Shown here: piece after piece, positions 40,793-49,660 of the stretch
How positions within the stretch are numbered: the first letter of the stretch is position 1
Layout: each line of letters begins with the position of its first letter
Source: Pseudomonas graminis
Lineage (GTDB): Bacteria; Pseudomonadota; Gammaproteobacteria; Pseudomonadales; Pseudomonadaceae
NCBI RefSeq assembly: GCF_002093745.1
Contig: NZ_MTSB01000007.1
Coordinates: 236,348 to 300,347 of the forward strand
DNA length: 64,000 nucleotides
Direction: 5' to 3'
Made by a program: the position numbers and the translations under genes
Notes under the pieces: model-generated
Told to the model about the DNA's origin: nothing
The model's input: the letters and a program-made list of their open reading frames with translations, nothing else
The model's database searches: none

Positions 40793-42507
40793 TACGCCTC
40801 CTCGGGTGCAGGAGGACGAATCGGCAACCAGGCCACGAAGCGCGTGCCCAGGTCCTTGACGCTGGCAACCGCCACGCAGCCGCCGTGCAGTTCGGTCAGT
40901 TGTTTGACCATCGCCAGCCCCAGCCCGGTGCCTTCGAATTTGCGCGCCAGACCGCTGTCGATCTGGCTGAAGGCCTTGAACAGCTTGTTCATGTCGCTCT
41001 GGGCGATGCCGATTCCGGTGTCGCTGACGCTCAGTTCCAGAAACTGGCTGGCGTCGCCGGGCGGGAGCGGGAAACCGTGGGTTGGCCAGTCCCCCTCCAG
41101 GACGCCGGCCTGTGCGCGAGGCACTTGGCGCACCGCGAGGACCACCCAGCCGCCGGGCTGGCTGAATTTCACCGCGTTGGCCAGCAGGTTGTAGACGATC
41201 TGCTTGGTCTTGCGCCGGTCCAGTTCAAGCAGCCCGAAGTCGGACTCGGTCTCCAGCTTCAACTGAATGCGTTGCAGCGCGGCCTGCTCCCGAACGATCA
41301 GCAAGCTGTTGCTCAACAGTTCGTCCAGATCGACGGGCTCCAGCTCCAGCGTCATCATGCCGGCTTCGACCTTGGACAGGTCGAGAATGTCATTGATCAG
41401 TGACAGCAAGTGCTGGCCACTGTTGAAGATGTCGCCGATGTATCGCCGCTGGTCATCGGTCATATCACCGACCATGCCGTCGCGCAGCGCCTCCGAAAAA
41501 CCGATGACGGCGTTGAGAGGCGTACGCAGTTCGTGGGACATGGTGGCCAGGAACTCGGACTTCATGTGGCTGGCGTGTTCCAGCTCGATGTTCTTCTCTT
41601 CCAGCGTGCGCTCGAAACGCTTGCGCTCGGTCACGTCCCTGGCAGCGGCGAACACGCCCTTGAGCTTGCGGTCGCGGTCATGAAAGGTCGCCGCGTTATA
41701 AGACACGACAGTTTCGGTGCCGTCGTAGGCGCGCACCGTGAGTTCGTAGTCGCTGACTTTGTGTTCACTGAGCACGCGCTTGATGGCAGCGTCGGCACTC
41801 GCCGGATCAGTGAAAAAATTCTTGCAGGGCGCGCCGATCAGTTCATCGCGGGTGCGCCCGGTCAGCGCCATCATCTGCTTGTTGACGTCGGAAATGATGC
41901 CTTGCGGGTCGGTCATCATCAGCGCATCGATGTTCGATTCGATCAGCGAACGGGTGTAGAACTGCTGGTCGCGCAGGCGCTGATCCAGCAAGGCCTGGGT
42001 TTCTTCTTCCTGCTTGCGCGCAGTGTTGTCAGTGCCGATCAGCAGGTAGCCGATGATGGTTTCGGCACTGTCACGCAACGACGTCACCGACACCATAGCG
42101 GACAGGCGGCTGCCGTCCTTGCGGATGTAGGTCAGCTCATAAATGTCTTCGATGCCGCGCGAGGCTTTGAACACCAGCGCCTCAAAGCCGGGTGTGATGG
42201 GGGTGTTCAGTTCGTGGCTGAGGGCTGCGGCGCGGATGATCAGTTCGGCCGGGTCGGAGATGTCGGCGGGCGTGATCTTGTCGACCACGTCTTCCGAGTG
42301 ATAGCCAAGCATGCGCTCGGCCCCGACATTGAAGATCTGGATGACCCCGTGTTCATCGGTCGCGATGCTGGAAAAATAGGCACTGTTGAAAATGGCGTCC
42401 TGAAGCGCACTCGTCTTGATCAGTGTTTTCTGCCGACGCGACTCCACGATTTTTTCGGCGCGAGACTGAGGTTCGGCGGGTAAGTAGTCGACCGGCGGGT
42501 TCTCCAT
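40792..42507 (-). CDS. PAS-domain sensor histidine kinase
   Basis: A 571-residue cytosolic kinase with two PAS/PAC domains (about 45-165 and 185-300), HisKA with the phospho-histidine in ATMSHELRTPLNAVIGFSE (about residue 325) and an HATPase domain (LANAVKF, DTGIGI, GTGLGLAMVK). No transmembrane segment or receiver is seen. It is the first gene of the leftward unit that continues through two response regulators and the export genes. Its likely partners are both adjacent receivers. Confidence 0.9.
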   Translation of the reverse strand: MENPPVDYLPAEPQSRAEKIVESRRQKTLIKTSALQDAIFNSAYFSSIATDEHGVIQIFNVGAERMLGYHSEDVVDKITPADISDPAELIIRAAALSHELNTPITPGFEALVFKASRGIEDIYELTYIRKDGSRLSAMVSVTSLRDSAETIIGYLLIGTDNTARKQEEETQALLDQRLRDQQFYTRSLIESNIDALMMTDPQGIISDVNKQMMALTGRTRDELIGAPCKNFFTDPASADAAIKRVLSEHKVSDYELTVRAYDGTETVVSYNAATFHDRDRKLKGVFAAARDVTERKRFERTLEEKNIELEHASHMKSEFLATMSHELRTPLNAVIGFSEALRDGMVGDMTDDQRRYIGDIFNSGQHLLSLINDILDLSKVEAGMMTLELEPVDLDELLSNSLLIVREQAALQRIQLKLETESDFGLLELDRRKTKQIVYNLLANAVKFSQPGGWVVLAVRQVPRAQAGVLEGDWPTHGFPLPPGDASQFLELSVSDTGIGIAQSDMNKLFKAFSQIDSGLARKFEGTGLGLAMVKQLTELHGGCVAVASVKDLGTRFVAWLPIRPPAPEEA

Positions 42508-42681
42508 GATTCTTTCCCGTAACTACGTGACCCTGTCTGCCAAAACGGCCGTAAAGCATATCTACGGACATCCATTCGAATGGATGATAGGAGGTTTATG
42601 GACCATACCAGAAGGTTATCGGCAGATTTGATAATTAAATGAATCTGTCTGGAATATTTTTCCGCTTAGCGTGCAAATCGG

Positions 42682-44190
42682 CTACGACTTGCCGGATATT
42701 CCGTATTTTCGAAGCCGATGTGCGATAGCCGTGTGCGAGGTGTGCAGGCGAGCGGCCAGTTGGCGGGTCGAGGGGTAATCGGCATAGAGCTTTGCCAGCA
42801 GGTCCTTTTCAAACGCCTCGACGGCGTTTTCGAGGCTGTCGATGGGGGCGTCGTTCTGGCGTGCCACGGCGGTGCCTGCGATGTCCAGATCGCCTATATC
42901 CACTTGAGTGCTTTCACAAATCGCGGCAGCGCGAAAAATAACGTTCTGCAACTGACGCACATTGCCCGGCCAGCGGTTGCCCAACAGGGCAGGGTAGGTG
43001 CTGTGCGCCAGCCTGCAGACGGGTCGCTGAATCTGGGCGCAGGCCTGTTCCATGAAATAGCGGGCCAGCAACAGGATGTCCTGGCCGCGCTCGCGTAGCG
43101 GCGGAACCTCCAGGTTGAGAACATTGAGACGGTAGAACAGGTCTTCGCGAAAGGTGCCTTCGCTGACCATTTTTTCCAGATCGCGGTGGGTGGCGCTGAG
43201 AATGCGCACATTGACCCGCACTTCCCGATCCCCGCCGACGCGCCGGAAGCTGCCATCGTTGAGGAAGCGCAGCAGTTTGGCCTGCAGATAAGGTGACATT
43301 TCGCCGATTTCATCGAGAAACACCGTGCCTTGGTTGGCCAGCTCCATCAGGCCCGGTTTGCCGCCACGCTGGGCACCGGTGAAGGCGCCGGGGGCATAGC
43401 CGAACAATTCACTTTCAGCGAGGTTTTCCGGCAGCGCCGCGCAGTTCAGCGCCAGAAACGGTTCGCCGTGGCGTGTACTGCTGGCGTGGCAGGCGCGGGC
43501 GACCAGTTCTTTGCCCGTGCCGGTCTCACCCTGAATCAGCAACGGCGCGTCCAGCGCTGCCACGCGTTGCGCCCTCGCTTTAAGGGTACGAATGGCTGCG
43601 GAGTCTCCCAGCAGCGCATCGAAACCTTCGGCATGATCGTGGTGCAAGGCCGACAGGCGTTCGCCGATGCGGCTGGGCAGGTACAGGGTAATCAGCGCGC
43701 CTGCTTCAGTAATCGGGGTGGCATCCAGCAGCAGAGCCTCGCCGTTGAGCGTGATTTCGCGCAACGGCAGACGAAACCCGTTTTCCAGCAACGCCGTTTG
43801 CAGGCCGGGGTCGGCAAACAGTTCAGCGATGGGCTCTCCCGCAGGTTCGCGGCCTATCAGGGCAATCAACGCGGGATTGGCCAGCAGCACATGCCCTGCG
43901 CTGTCGAGAGCCAGCACCGGGTCGGTCATTGCCGCGAGCAGGGCGTCCAGTTGCAAATGGCGACGCTGACCGGGGAGGATGTCCACCACCGTGATCGCCT
44001 CCACACCCCGCACCCGAAACAGCGCGTCCTTGAGCTCTTCGAGCACCTGATGGCTGAGGGTCGGCGCGTCGATGTAGACGTTAGGCGGGACCATTTCCAC
44101 TGCATCCAGATTCAGATTGCGTCCACCCAGAATGGCCAGCACTTCCTGGGTGATACCAACGCGGTCGATGAAGCTGACGTGGATACGCAT
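42682..44190 (-). CDS. gcsR: sigma54-dependent, TyrR-like regulator of glycine cleavage, GcsR
   Basis: A 502-residue enhancer-binding protein: an ACT domain (about 1-75, MRIHVSFIDRVGITQEVL), a PAS domain (about 78-170), an AAA+ domain with Walker A GETGTGKE (221-228), GAFTGA (268-273) and LDEI (292-295), and a C-terminal helix-turn-helix (STRQLAARLHTSHTAIAHRL). The intact GAFTGA means it can contact sigma54, unlike PhhR, which has GAFEGA. The N-terminus closely matches the P. aeruginosa regulator of the gcvH2 operon, as I recall it. Candidate targets upstream of gcvH lie 21 kb away in this window. Confidence 0.88.
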   Translation of the reverse strand: MRIHVSFIDRVGITQEVLAILGGRNLNLDAVEMVPPNVYIDAPTLSHQVLEELKDALFRVRGVEAITVVDILPGQRRHLQLDALLAAMTDPVLALDSAGHVLLANPALIALIGREPAGEPIAELFADPGLQTALLENGFRLPLREITLNGEALLLDATPITEAGALITLYLPSRIGERLSALHHDHAEGFDALLGDSAAIRTLKARAQRVAALDAPLLIQGETGTGKELVARACHASSTRHGEPFLALNCAALPENLAESELFGYAPGAFTGAQRGGKPGLMELANQGTVFLDEIGEMSPYLQAKLLRFLNDGSFRRVGGDREVRVNVRILSATHRDLEKMVSEGTFREDLFYRLNVLNLEVPPLRERGQDILLLARYFMEQACAQIQRPVCRLAHSTYPALLGNRWPGNVRQLQNVIFRAAAICESTQVDIGDLDIAGTAVARQNDAPIDSLENAVEAFEKDLLAKLYADYPSTRQLAARLHTSHTAIAHRLRKYGISGKS

Positions 44191-44277
44191 GGGACGTTAA
44201 CGATTCGCGGCGGAGAAGGCGGCAAGTATGCCTTGTGGTGCGGGTTTGGTGAAATCCGGTGGTGAATACAACTGGCG

Positions 44278-44303
44278 CTCGTACCCACTCGCGTGGGTAC
44301 GAG
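44278..44303. repeat. intergenic palindrome
   Basis: CTCGTACCCA-CTCGCG-TGGGTACGAG, a perfect 10-base inverted repeat, lies just after the DUF5064 stop. The T-run is on the wrong side for a leftward terminator, so it is probably a small dispersed repeat. Confidence 0.5.
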
Positions 44304-44309
44304 AAAAAA

Positions 44310-44666
44310 CTATTCCAGGTGCTCGGGCTTCACCGGATCGCCTGACTTGACGTTCAGCTTGTCGCGAATGTCGGCGAACATCCGGTCGTAGTCCTTGTGC
44401 TGGGCGATAGGCAGTGACGACGAGTTGGGCAGACCGTGCTTCATGGCGATGCGGCTGGCGTCGTGGGCGAAGTCGAACGCCTTGTCACGGGTCAGCTGGA
44501 ATTGTTCTTCGAAAGACGTGCCATTGACCTCTCCCTGCAAGGTGAAACTCATGCAGGTGCCTTCCTTCGGGTCTTCGCTGACTTCATAACGCAGGTGGAG
44601 GTCATAGCTGACTTCCGCGGGTTGCAGCGCCACATGAATGAGGTGTAGATGGCCTGGCTCGTACAT
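44310..44666 (-). CDS. DUF5064 family protein
   Basis: A 118-residue Pseudomonas protein of unknown function. It begins MYEPGHLHLIHVALQPAEVS, a pattern I recognise as DUF5064. The rest has alternating strands (YDLHLRYEVSEDP, SFTLQGEVNG) and a helical C-terminal part; no catalytic motif is evident. Single-gene unit between gcsR and the heme-module genes. Confidence 0.75.
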   Translation of the reverse strand: MYEPGHLHLIHVALQPAEVSYDLHLRYEVSEDPKEGTCMSFTLQGEVNGTSFEEQFQLTRDKAFDFAHDASRIAMKHGLPNSSSLPIAQHKDYDRMFADIRDKLNVKSGDPVKPEHLE

Positions 44667-44757
44667 GAAGGTATTCCATCAAGTGATGAGTGTGTTCAGT
44701 CAGACACTGCTCGCCTCTGCGCAGTTCAGCCCGATGCGCGGTGCGTCCACGGCACGA

Positions 44758-45156
44758 TCAGCGCCCCGCTTTGGGTGGTTCCGGCCTTGACCATATCCAC
44801 AGATTACCCAGTGCCATCCCGGTCAGGGCCAGGTACAGCCACCACGCATGACCGATCAGGCTGAGCATCACCACCGCACACACCAGCATGCTGATGGTGG
44901 CGCTGATCTTGGCCTTGCGGGCGACCAGTCGGCCATTGCGCCAGTTGTACAGGATTGGCCCGAACACCCGATGGTTTTCCAGCCAGGCATTCAGTCGCGG
45001 CGAACTGCGCGTCGCTGCCCAGGCCGCCAGCAGAATGAACTCAGTGGTCGGCAGGCCAGGCACGAAGATCGCAACGATGCCTATGCCCAGCGCGGTATAG
45101 GCGAGGATGCCGTATAAAAGGCGTGAAAGTCTTGAGCCAGGTGGTTTGTACGTCAT
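44758..45156 (-). CDS. YbaN/DUF454 family inner-membrane protein
   Basis: A 132-residue membrane protein with two or three hydrophobic helices (about 12-35, 80-100 and 100-118). The DUF454 signature FVPGLPTTEFILLAAWAATRSS is intact. An alternative ATG at 45216 overlaps the hemO stop as ATGA and would add 20 residues; the homology starts at the later ATG, so I prefer 45156 while noting the coupling. Function unknown; in several bacteria the gene lies near heme or iron genes. Confidence 0.82.
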   Translation of the reverse strand: MTYKPPGSRLSRLLYGILAYTALGIGIVAIFVPGLPTTEFILLAAWAATRSSPRLNAWLENHRVFGPILYNWRNGRLVARKAKISATISMLVCAVVMLSLIGHAWWLYLALTGMALGNLWIWSRPEPPKAGR

Positions 45157-45212
45157 GGTCTCTACAGGCAGGTTCAGAAAGCCCGGCCAGCTTAACAGCA
45201 CCGGGCGCTTTT

Positions 45213-45827
45213 TCATGCCTGCGCCACGTCCTCGACCGCTGCATCGGCATACGCGTGCTGCAGCAGCACGTTGAAACGCTCGAATGCAGCGATGGCACCC
45301 TGATCAAGCTGCGCTTCCTGCGCGGCGTTCAGCGGCAGGTCGTCCAGCGTCCTGATAAACGTCTTCCAGCCGGCGGCCCGGCCACCTTCCGGTTCGCCCA
45401 GGTGTCTGGCACCGAAGCTGTCGCTCAGGTTCAGCGCTTCGGCGCGTTTGATCAGGAACGCCGCGCCCAGCTTGGAACCCTCCGAGACGAACAGCCAGCC
45501 GAGGGCTTCGGCGTCGGACAAGGGCTGGACTGCGCCCGCCACCGGCAGCGGAATGTCGACGTTCAAATCGGCGAGGTCTGCCTTGGCGTGTACTGCCCGG
45601 CAACGTGCGGGCAGGTCTTTGATGATCGCCTGGAGCGCGGGGGTGTTGTACAGGCTTTGCAGTTCGCTCTGGAACAGGTATTGAGCGACCACAAAGCGTG
45701 CGTAACGGGTCAGTGTGGCAAACGGCGCCTGGGCCTTGACCACCTTGTCCAGCTCTTCATGCGGTGCATGGGTGATACGACTGAGGCGTTGCGAACGCAG
45801 TGTCGGGCGGTTCTGATCGAGGGGCAT
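45213..45827 (-). CDS. hemO: biliverdin-producing heme oxygenase HemO
   Basis: A 204-residue heme oxygenase that opens heme, releasing iron, CO and biliverdin, in the cytosol. It aligns along its length with P. aeruginosa HemO (PigA): LRSQRLSRITHAPHEELDKVV holds the proximal histidine at H23, and GWLFVSEGSKLGAAFL with EPEGGRAAGWKTF follow. Two heme-orienting lysines (K31 and the GWK lysine) are kept, but the residue at PaHO N19 is S16. AAGGAAG precedes the ATG at 45827. It lies downstream of the heme receptor gene. Confidence 0.9.
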   Translation of the reverse strand: MPLDQNRPTLRSQRLSRITHAPHEELDKVVKAQAPFATLTRYARFVVAQYLFQSELQSLYNTPALQAIIKDLPARCRAVHAKADLADLNVDIPLPVAGAVQPLSDAEALGWLFVSEGSKLGAAFLIKRAEALNLSDSFGARHLGEPEGGRAAGWKTFIRTLDDLPLNAAQEAQLDQGAIAAFERFNVLLQHAYADAAVEDVAQA

Positions 45828-45939
45828 CGAAGTCTTCCTTGCTGAAAAGAGGCTTGTTGAATAGATGAACAGTCGGACCTGAACGCGTAGAGAAAGCCTG
45901 CCATCGAGGTTTGACGGCGGGCTTTCAGCACGCTCGGGG

Positions 45940-48516
45940 TCAGATGTCCCACACCACATTGACGCTGAAGTTGCGCCCCGGCTGCGTCAGGCGATCAAGG
46001 TTGGCAGGTGCGGTCACACCGGCTTCACCCACGCCGTCGTAACCGCGCACATCGTCCCAGCGCCAGTATTTTTTGTCGGTGAGGTTGTAGAGGCCGGCAT
46101 TGACAGTCAGGTCGTCGCTGACGTTGTAGAAAGCGGTCAGATCCAGGACGCCGAAGCCCGGCGTCTTGAACTGGCTGGAGGTGCCGTCCGGTGTGTGAAA
46201 GTCGCTGTCGTCCACCCGGTTCTTGCGTTTGACCAGCGTCCAGCTCAGCAGGCCGCCGTAATCCCGCTGGTCATACCCGAGGCCGATGACAGCGGTCAGC
46301 GGGTTGACGCTGTTGATCGGCGCACCCGTGTCGTCATTGCGCCCATGCACATAGGCAACGGATGCCTGGCTGTACAGCCCGTTCGGTGCGCCCAGCGTGT
46401 CGAGATTCAGACGCCCCTTGAGTTCTGCGCCTTTCAAGGTGGCGTGCTTGATGTTGTTCGACTGGAAGGTGAGTTCGTTATAACCCGGGGTGATCGCGTC
46501 TTCGTTGATGAAGTCGCGGTATTGGTTGTAGAACACCGCGACATCGAACGAACCGGATTCGAAACGGCCGCGCAGGCCGGCCTCGTGACTTTTGCTGGTT
46601 TCCGGTTTCAAGTCCGGGTTGGGCTCGACCACGTAGCCGGCCGCCGGGTTCTCGAAGCGTCCATAAAGCGCCTTGGCCGACGGTGTGCGGAAGCCTTCGG
46701 CGTACTGGCCGTACGCGGTGTAATGGTCGCTCAGGGCGTAGGTCACGCCTAACTTGGGCGAAAGACGATGCCAGGTTCGCGCTTCATCATTGGCCTGGGC
46801 CGGGTCTGTCAGGTTGACCGAGTTGAGAAAGGCCGGGGTGAACTCCGGATCGAGCCGGGTATGGTCGTAACGCACGCCGGGCAGGAAGGTCCAGTCGTTC
46901 CAGCTGATCTGGTCCTGCGCGAACAACGCATAACTGTTGATGGTCGGATCAGGGAAATCGCTGGTGGCGGCCAGTCGGTCATCCGGGCTGTTTGCGCCCG
47001 TTGCGCGACAGGAGCCGAACACCCTCGCGCAGGTCCCGCTGCCGCTGCGCAGCCCGGTCACTTTCTGTTGTTTGAGGGTGGTGCCGTAGGTCAGCACATG
47101 GTCAGTGCTGGCGACGGAAAACGTTTTGTCCAGCTGGGCATCGAAGACCCACTGTTTTTCCTGATACACCGTTTCGCGTTGGCGATACACATCGCGGGAG
47201 AATGGGAAATAGCGTTCGTCGGTGCTCTGGTCGGTCTTGGCTGTCTGGTAATTCAGGCTCCATTTGAGGTTATCCGCCAGCAGGCTGTCGAGGCTGAGCG
47301 TGTTTTCGATACCGAAACGCTCGCGGGTGATGGTGTCGTTGCCTGTGCGCGACTGATACATGCCCAGGCCGCGGCCATTGGCGAACGGCCCGCCCACCGC
47401 GCTTTTCAGGTTGGAATCCCGGTCGTCCCTGTACTTCTCGTAGGCCAGGGCGAGGCGCGAGCCATCCACGTAGTTCCAGCCCAGTTTGGCCAGTACGTTG
47501 GTGCTGCGCGCGTCTTCAGGGTTGGCTTGGGTACGGCTCAGGCCTGTGCCGCCTGCTTCACCGTAGGCGTCGGTTTCGTGACCTTTGCGCTGGCTCAGGT
47601 GCAGCAGGCCGTCGAATTCGCCCTGGCGCCCGGCGACGGTGGCCGAGTTCAGCCAGCTTTCATCCGCCGAGCTGTAGCCGGTTTTCAGGCGCGCGCCGAC
47701 GTCCTTGCCGGGCTTGATGATGTCGTCCGGGTCCAGCGTGTAGTAACTGACCACGCCGCCGATGGCGCTGCTGCCGTAAAGCGCTGATGCAGGGCCGCGG
47801 AGGATTTCGACGCGCTTGACGATCTCGGGATCGACATAATTGCGGTGGGTTTGCGCGTAAGGGCCGGTGAAGAAGCTGTCGGGTACTTCCACGCCGTCGA
47901 CCTGGGTCATGATCCGGTTGCCGTCTATGCCGCGAATGTTGTACCCGGTGGTGCCGGCGCGCTGGCCTGCACCGCCCACGGATACGCCCGGCTCATGGCG
48001 CACGAGGTCTCGAAGGGTGTTGACGGTGCCGCGGTCCATTTCTTCACGGGAATGCACGCTGACGGTGCTGGGCACGGTCGTCACGTTTTGAGCCTGACGG
48101 GTCGCGCTGACGGTGATCTGATCGAGGGCCATGACACCCGTCGAGCGTTTTTCCAGCACGACAGTGTTGTTGCCCAGATGGCGATAGCTCAGTGCGCTGC
48201 CGGCCAGCATGTCATCCAGTGCTTGTGCTGCACTCAGGTTGCCGCGTGTACCCGGAGAGGTCACGTTCTGCGCCAGCTCTGCGGACAGGCCCACCTGCCA
48301 GCCGGTGATGCGGCTGAATTCATTGAGTGCCGATACCAGTGGCTGCTGAGCGATCGAAAAACTGTAGGTGCCAGCGGGTCTGCTCGACCGGGTGTTATCG
48401 CTGGAAGCATTGGCGGGTATCGCCTGCAGGCTTGCGCTGAGTACTGCGACCGTCAGCAGCGAAAGCGTGAGCCGCGCGCGGTGCTGTCGGGCGGCAGGCG
48501 TGAACGTGGATGACAT
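45940..48516 (-). CDS. hxuA: TonB-dependent heme receptor HxuA
   Basis: An 858-residue outer-membrane receptor. After a signal peptide comes an STN signalling domain (about 50-120, GTYSFSIAQQPLVSALNEF), which transduces to the anti-sigma factor, then the plug (about 140-250, ITVSATR, GYNIRGIDGNRI, EILRGPASALYGSSAIGG) and a 22-strand barrel ending in FSVNVVWDI. The FRTPS and NPDLKPE motifs are the FRAP and NPxL boxes of heme receptors. AGGGAG precedes the ATG. Third gene of the sigma/anti-sigma/receptor set. Confidence 0.88.
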   Translation of the reverse strand: MSSTFTPAARQHRARLTLSLLTVAVLSASLQAIPANASSDNTRSSRPAGTYSFSIAQQPLVSALNEFSRITGWQVGLSAELAQNVTSPGTRGNLSAAQALDDMLAGSALSYRHLGNNTVVLEKRSTGVMALDQITVSATRQAQNVTTVPSTVSVHSREEMDRGTVNTLRDLVRHEPGVSVGGAGQRAGTTGYNIRGIDGNRIMTQVDGVEVPDSFFTGPYAQTHRNYVDPEIVKRVEILRGPASALYGSSAIGGVVSYYTLDPDDIIKPGKDVGARLKTGYSSADESWLNSATVAGRQGEFDGLLHLSQRKGHETDAYGEAGGTGLSRTQANPEDARSTNVLAKLGWNYVDGSRLALAYEKYRDDRDSNLKSAVGGPFANGRGLGMYQSRTGNDTITRERFGIENTLSLDSLLADNLKWSLNYQTAKTDQSTDERYFPFSRDVYRQRETVYQEKQWVFDAQLDKTFSVASTDHVLTYGTTLKQQKVTGLRSGSGTCARVFGSCRATGANSPDDRLAATSDFPDPTINSYALFAQDQISWNDWTFLPGVRYDHTRLDPEFTPAFLNSVNLTDPAQANDEARTWHRLSPKLGVTYALSDHYTAYGQYAEGFRTPSAKALYGRFENPAAGYVVEPNPDLKPETSKSHEAGLRGRFESGSFDVAVFYNQYRDFINEDAITPGYNELTFQSNNIKHATLKGAELKGRLNLDTLGAPNGLYSQASVAYVHGRNDDTGAPINSVNPLTAVIGLGYDQRDYGGLLSWTLVKRKNRVDDSDFHTPDGTSSQFKTPGFGVLDLTAFYNVSDDLTVNAGLYNLTDKKYWRWDDVRGYDGVGEAGVTAPANLDRLTQPGRNFSVNVVWDI

Positions 48517-48565
48517 CGGTAGCGCTCCCTGGGGTGTTGCTCGTTATAGTGTTTACAAGCTGTTT

Positions 48566-48584
48566 CAAGATGAGAATCAGTTGC
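48566..48584 (-). promoter_or_regulatory. weak Fur-box-like site upstream of hxuA
   Basis: GCAACTGATTCTCATCTTG on the minus strand matches the 19-base Fur consensus at 11 of 19 positions. It lies about 50 bases upstream of the hxuA ATG; receptor genes of this class are also read by the ECF sigma factor. Confidence 0.35.
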
Positions 48585-48637
48585 ATCTGCTATAACTAGA
48601 CGAACGGCCAGCGGCTATCGAGTAAAAAAATCCTGCT

Positions 48638-49603
48638 TCAGTTGAGAATCACCAGTGCCGGCATTTCGTGCAGGCTGGCCGAGGTGATCTGCGCCAGTGA
48701 GCGCACCACGTCCAGCGGTTTGTCCAGGCGGTAGTTTCCGGTCACGGCCATCCGGCCCAGCTGCGGGTTGGTGTTGATGATCCAGCCGGGGTAATAGCGG
48801 CGCACCTCGGCCAGTACCTCACTCAGCGGGCTGTTCTCGAAGATCAGTCGGCCTTGCACCCAGGCCAGGTCGCGCAGGGGATCGAGCTTTTCGAGGCGAC
48901 CGAAACCGTCAGGGCCGACGCGAACACTGTCTCCCGCGGCAAGGCTCAGGCTCGATTCACCCCTTGTTGCGCGCACATCGACAGCACCGCGTTGCACCTG
49001 CACCTGCGCAACGCCGTTCAGATAACGCACGGAAAAGGCGGTGCTGTTGGCGCTCATGCGTACCGGCCCTGCGTCGACTTCCATCGCCAGCCCTGGCTTT
49101 GATGTGACGTCGAAGAAGGCTTCGCCTTGAAGCAGACGGGCTGAGCGCTGCTGCCCGTTGACCTTGCTGGAGAACGCCGAGTTGGTGTTGAGCAGAACGT
49201 TCGATCCATCCGCCAGCTCCAGCCGTTGGCGTTCGCCCACCACGGTCAAATGGTCAGCCTGCATGCGCATGGGCAGATTGCTGAAGCTGAAAAGCCCCAC
49301 CATCAGCATGGCGGCGGTTGCCAGAGGTTTCCAGTGCGGACGCAAACGCCGCCACGCCGAAGGCCTTGGCGGTGGCACCGTGTGTTCGGCCGTCTGTTGA
49401 ACGGTTTGCGAGTGCCAGATCGCGCGTGCCTTGTCGAAGGCGTGCGCATGTTCGGGGTCGGCGTGCAGCCATGCCTCGAAACGGGCCAGCCCGGCCTCGT
49501 CTGCCGCTTCCAGTTCGATCAGCCAGGTGAGTGCCTGATCCATCGCGCGATCGCTCAATACGTCTTGCGCAATGGCGTGCGGACGTTCTGTTCTCAGGGG
49601 CAC
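48638..49603 (-). CDS. hxuR: FecR-type anti-sigma factor HxuR
   Basis: A 321-residue inner-membrane transducer. A cytosolic DUF4880 domain (about 10-65, ALTWLIELEAADEAGLARFE) binds the sigma factor, a single helix (about 95-112) crosses the membrane, and the periplasmic FecR domain follows (VVGERQRLELADGSNVLLNTN, LLQGEAFFDV). GTG at 49603 is chosen because GAGGA lies 6 bases upstream and the length is then typical; an ATG at 49660, directly after the sigma-factor stop, would add 19 residues. Confidence 0.85.
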   Translation of the reverse strand: MPLRTERPHAIAQDVLSDRAMDQALTWLIELEAADEAGLARFEAWLHADPEHAHAFDKARAIWHSQTVQQTAEHTVPPPRPSAWRRLRPHWKPLATAAMLMVGLFSFSNLPMRMQADHLTVVGERQRLELADGSNVLLNTNSAFSSKVNGQQRSARLLQGEAFFDVTSKPGLAMEVDAGPVRMSANSTAFSVRYLNGVAQVQVQRGAVDVRATRGESSLSLAAGDSVRVGPDGFGRLEKLDPLRDLAWVQGRLIFENSPLSEVLAEVRRYYPGWIINTNPQLGRMAVTGNYRLDKPLDVVRSLAQITSASLHEMPALVILN

Positions 49604-49660
49604 GGTGTTCCTCGAAAGCCTGGCATTGTATCGATGGGAGTCCAGAGCCTGCGGCAGCAT

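Noticed and set aside
44278..44303. Terminator for the DUF5064 gene
   Set aside because: The T-run is on the wrong side of the stem for leftward transcription.
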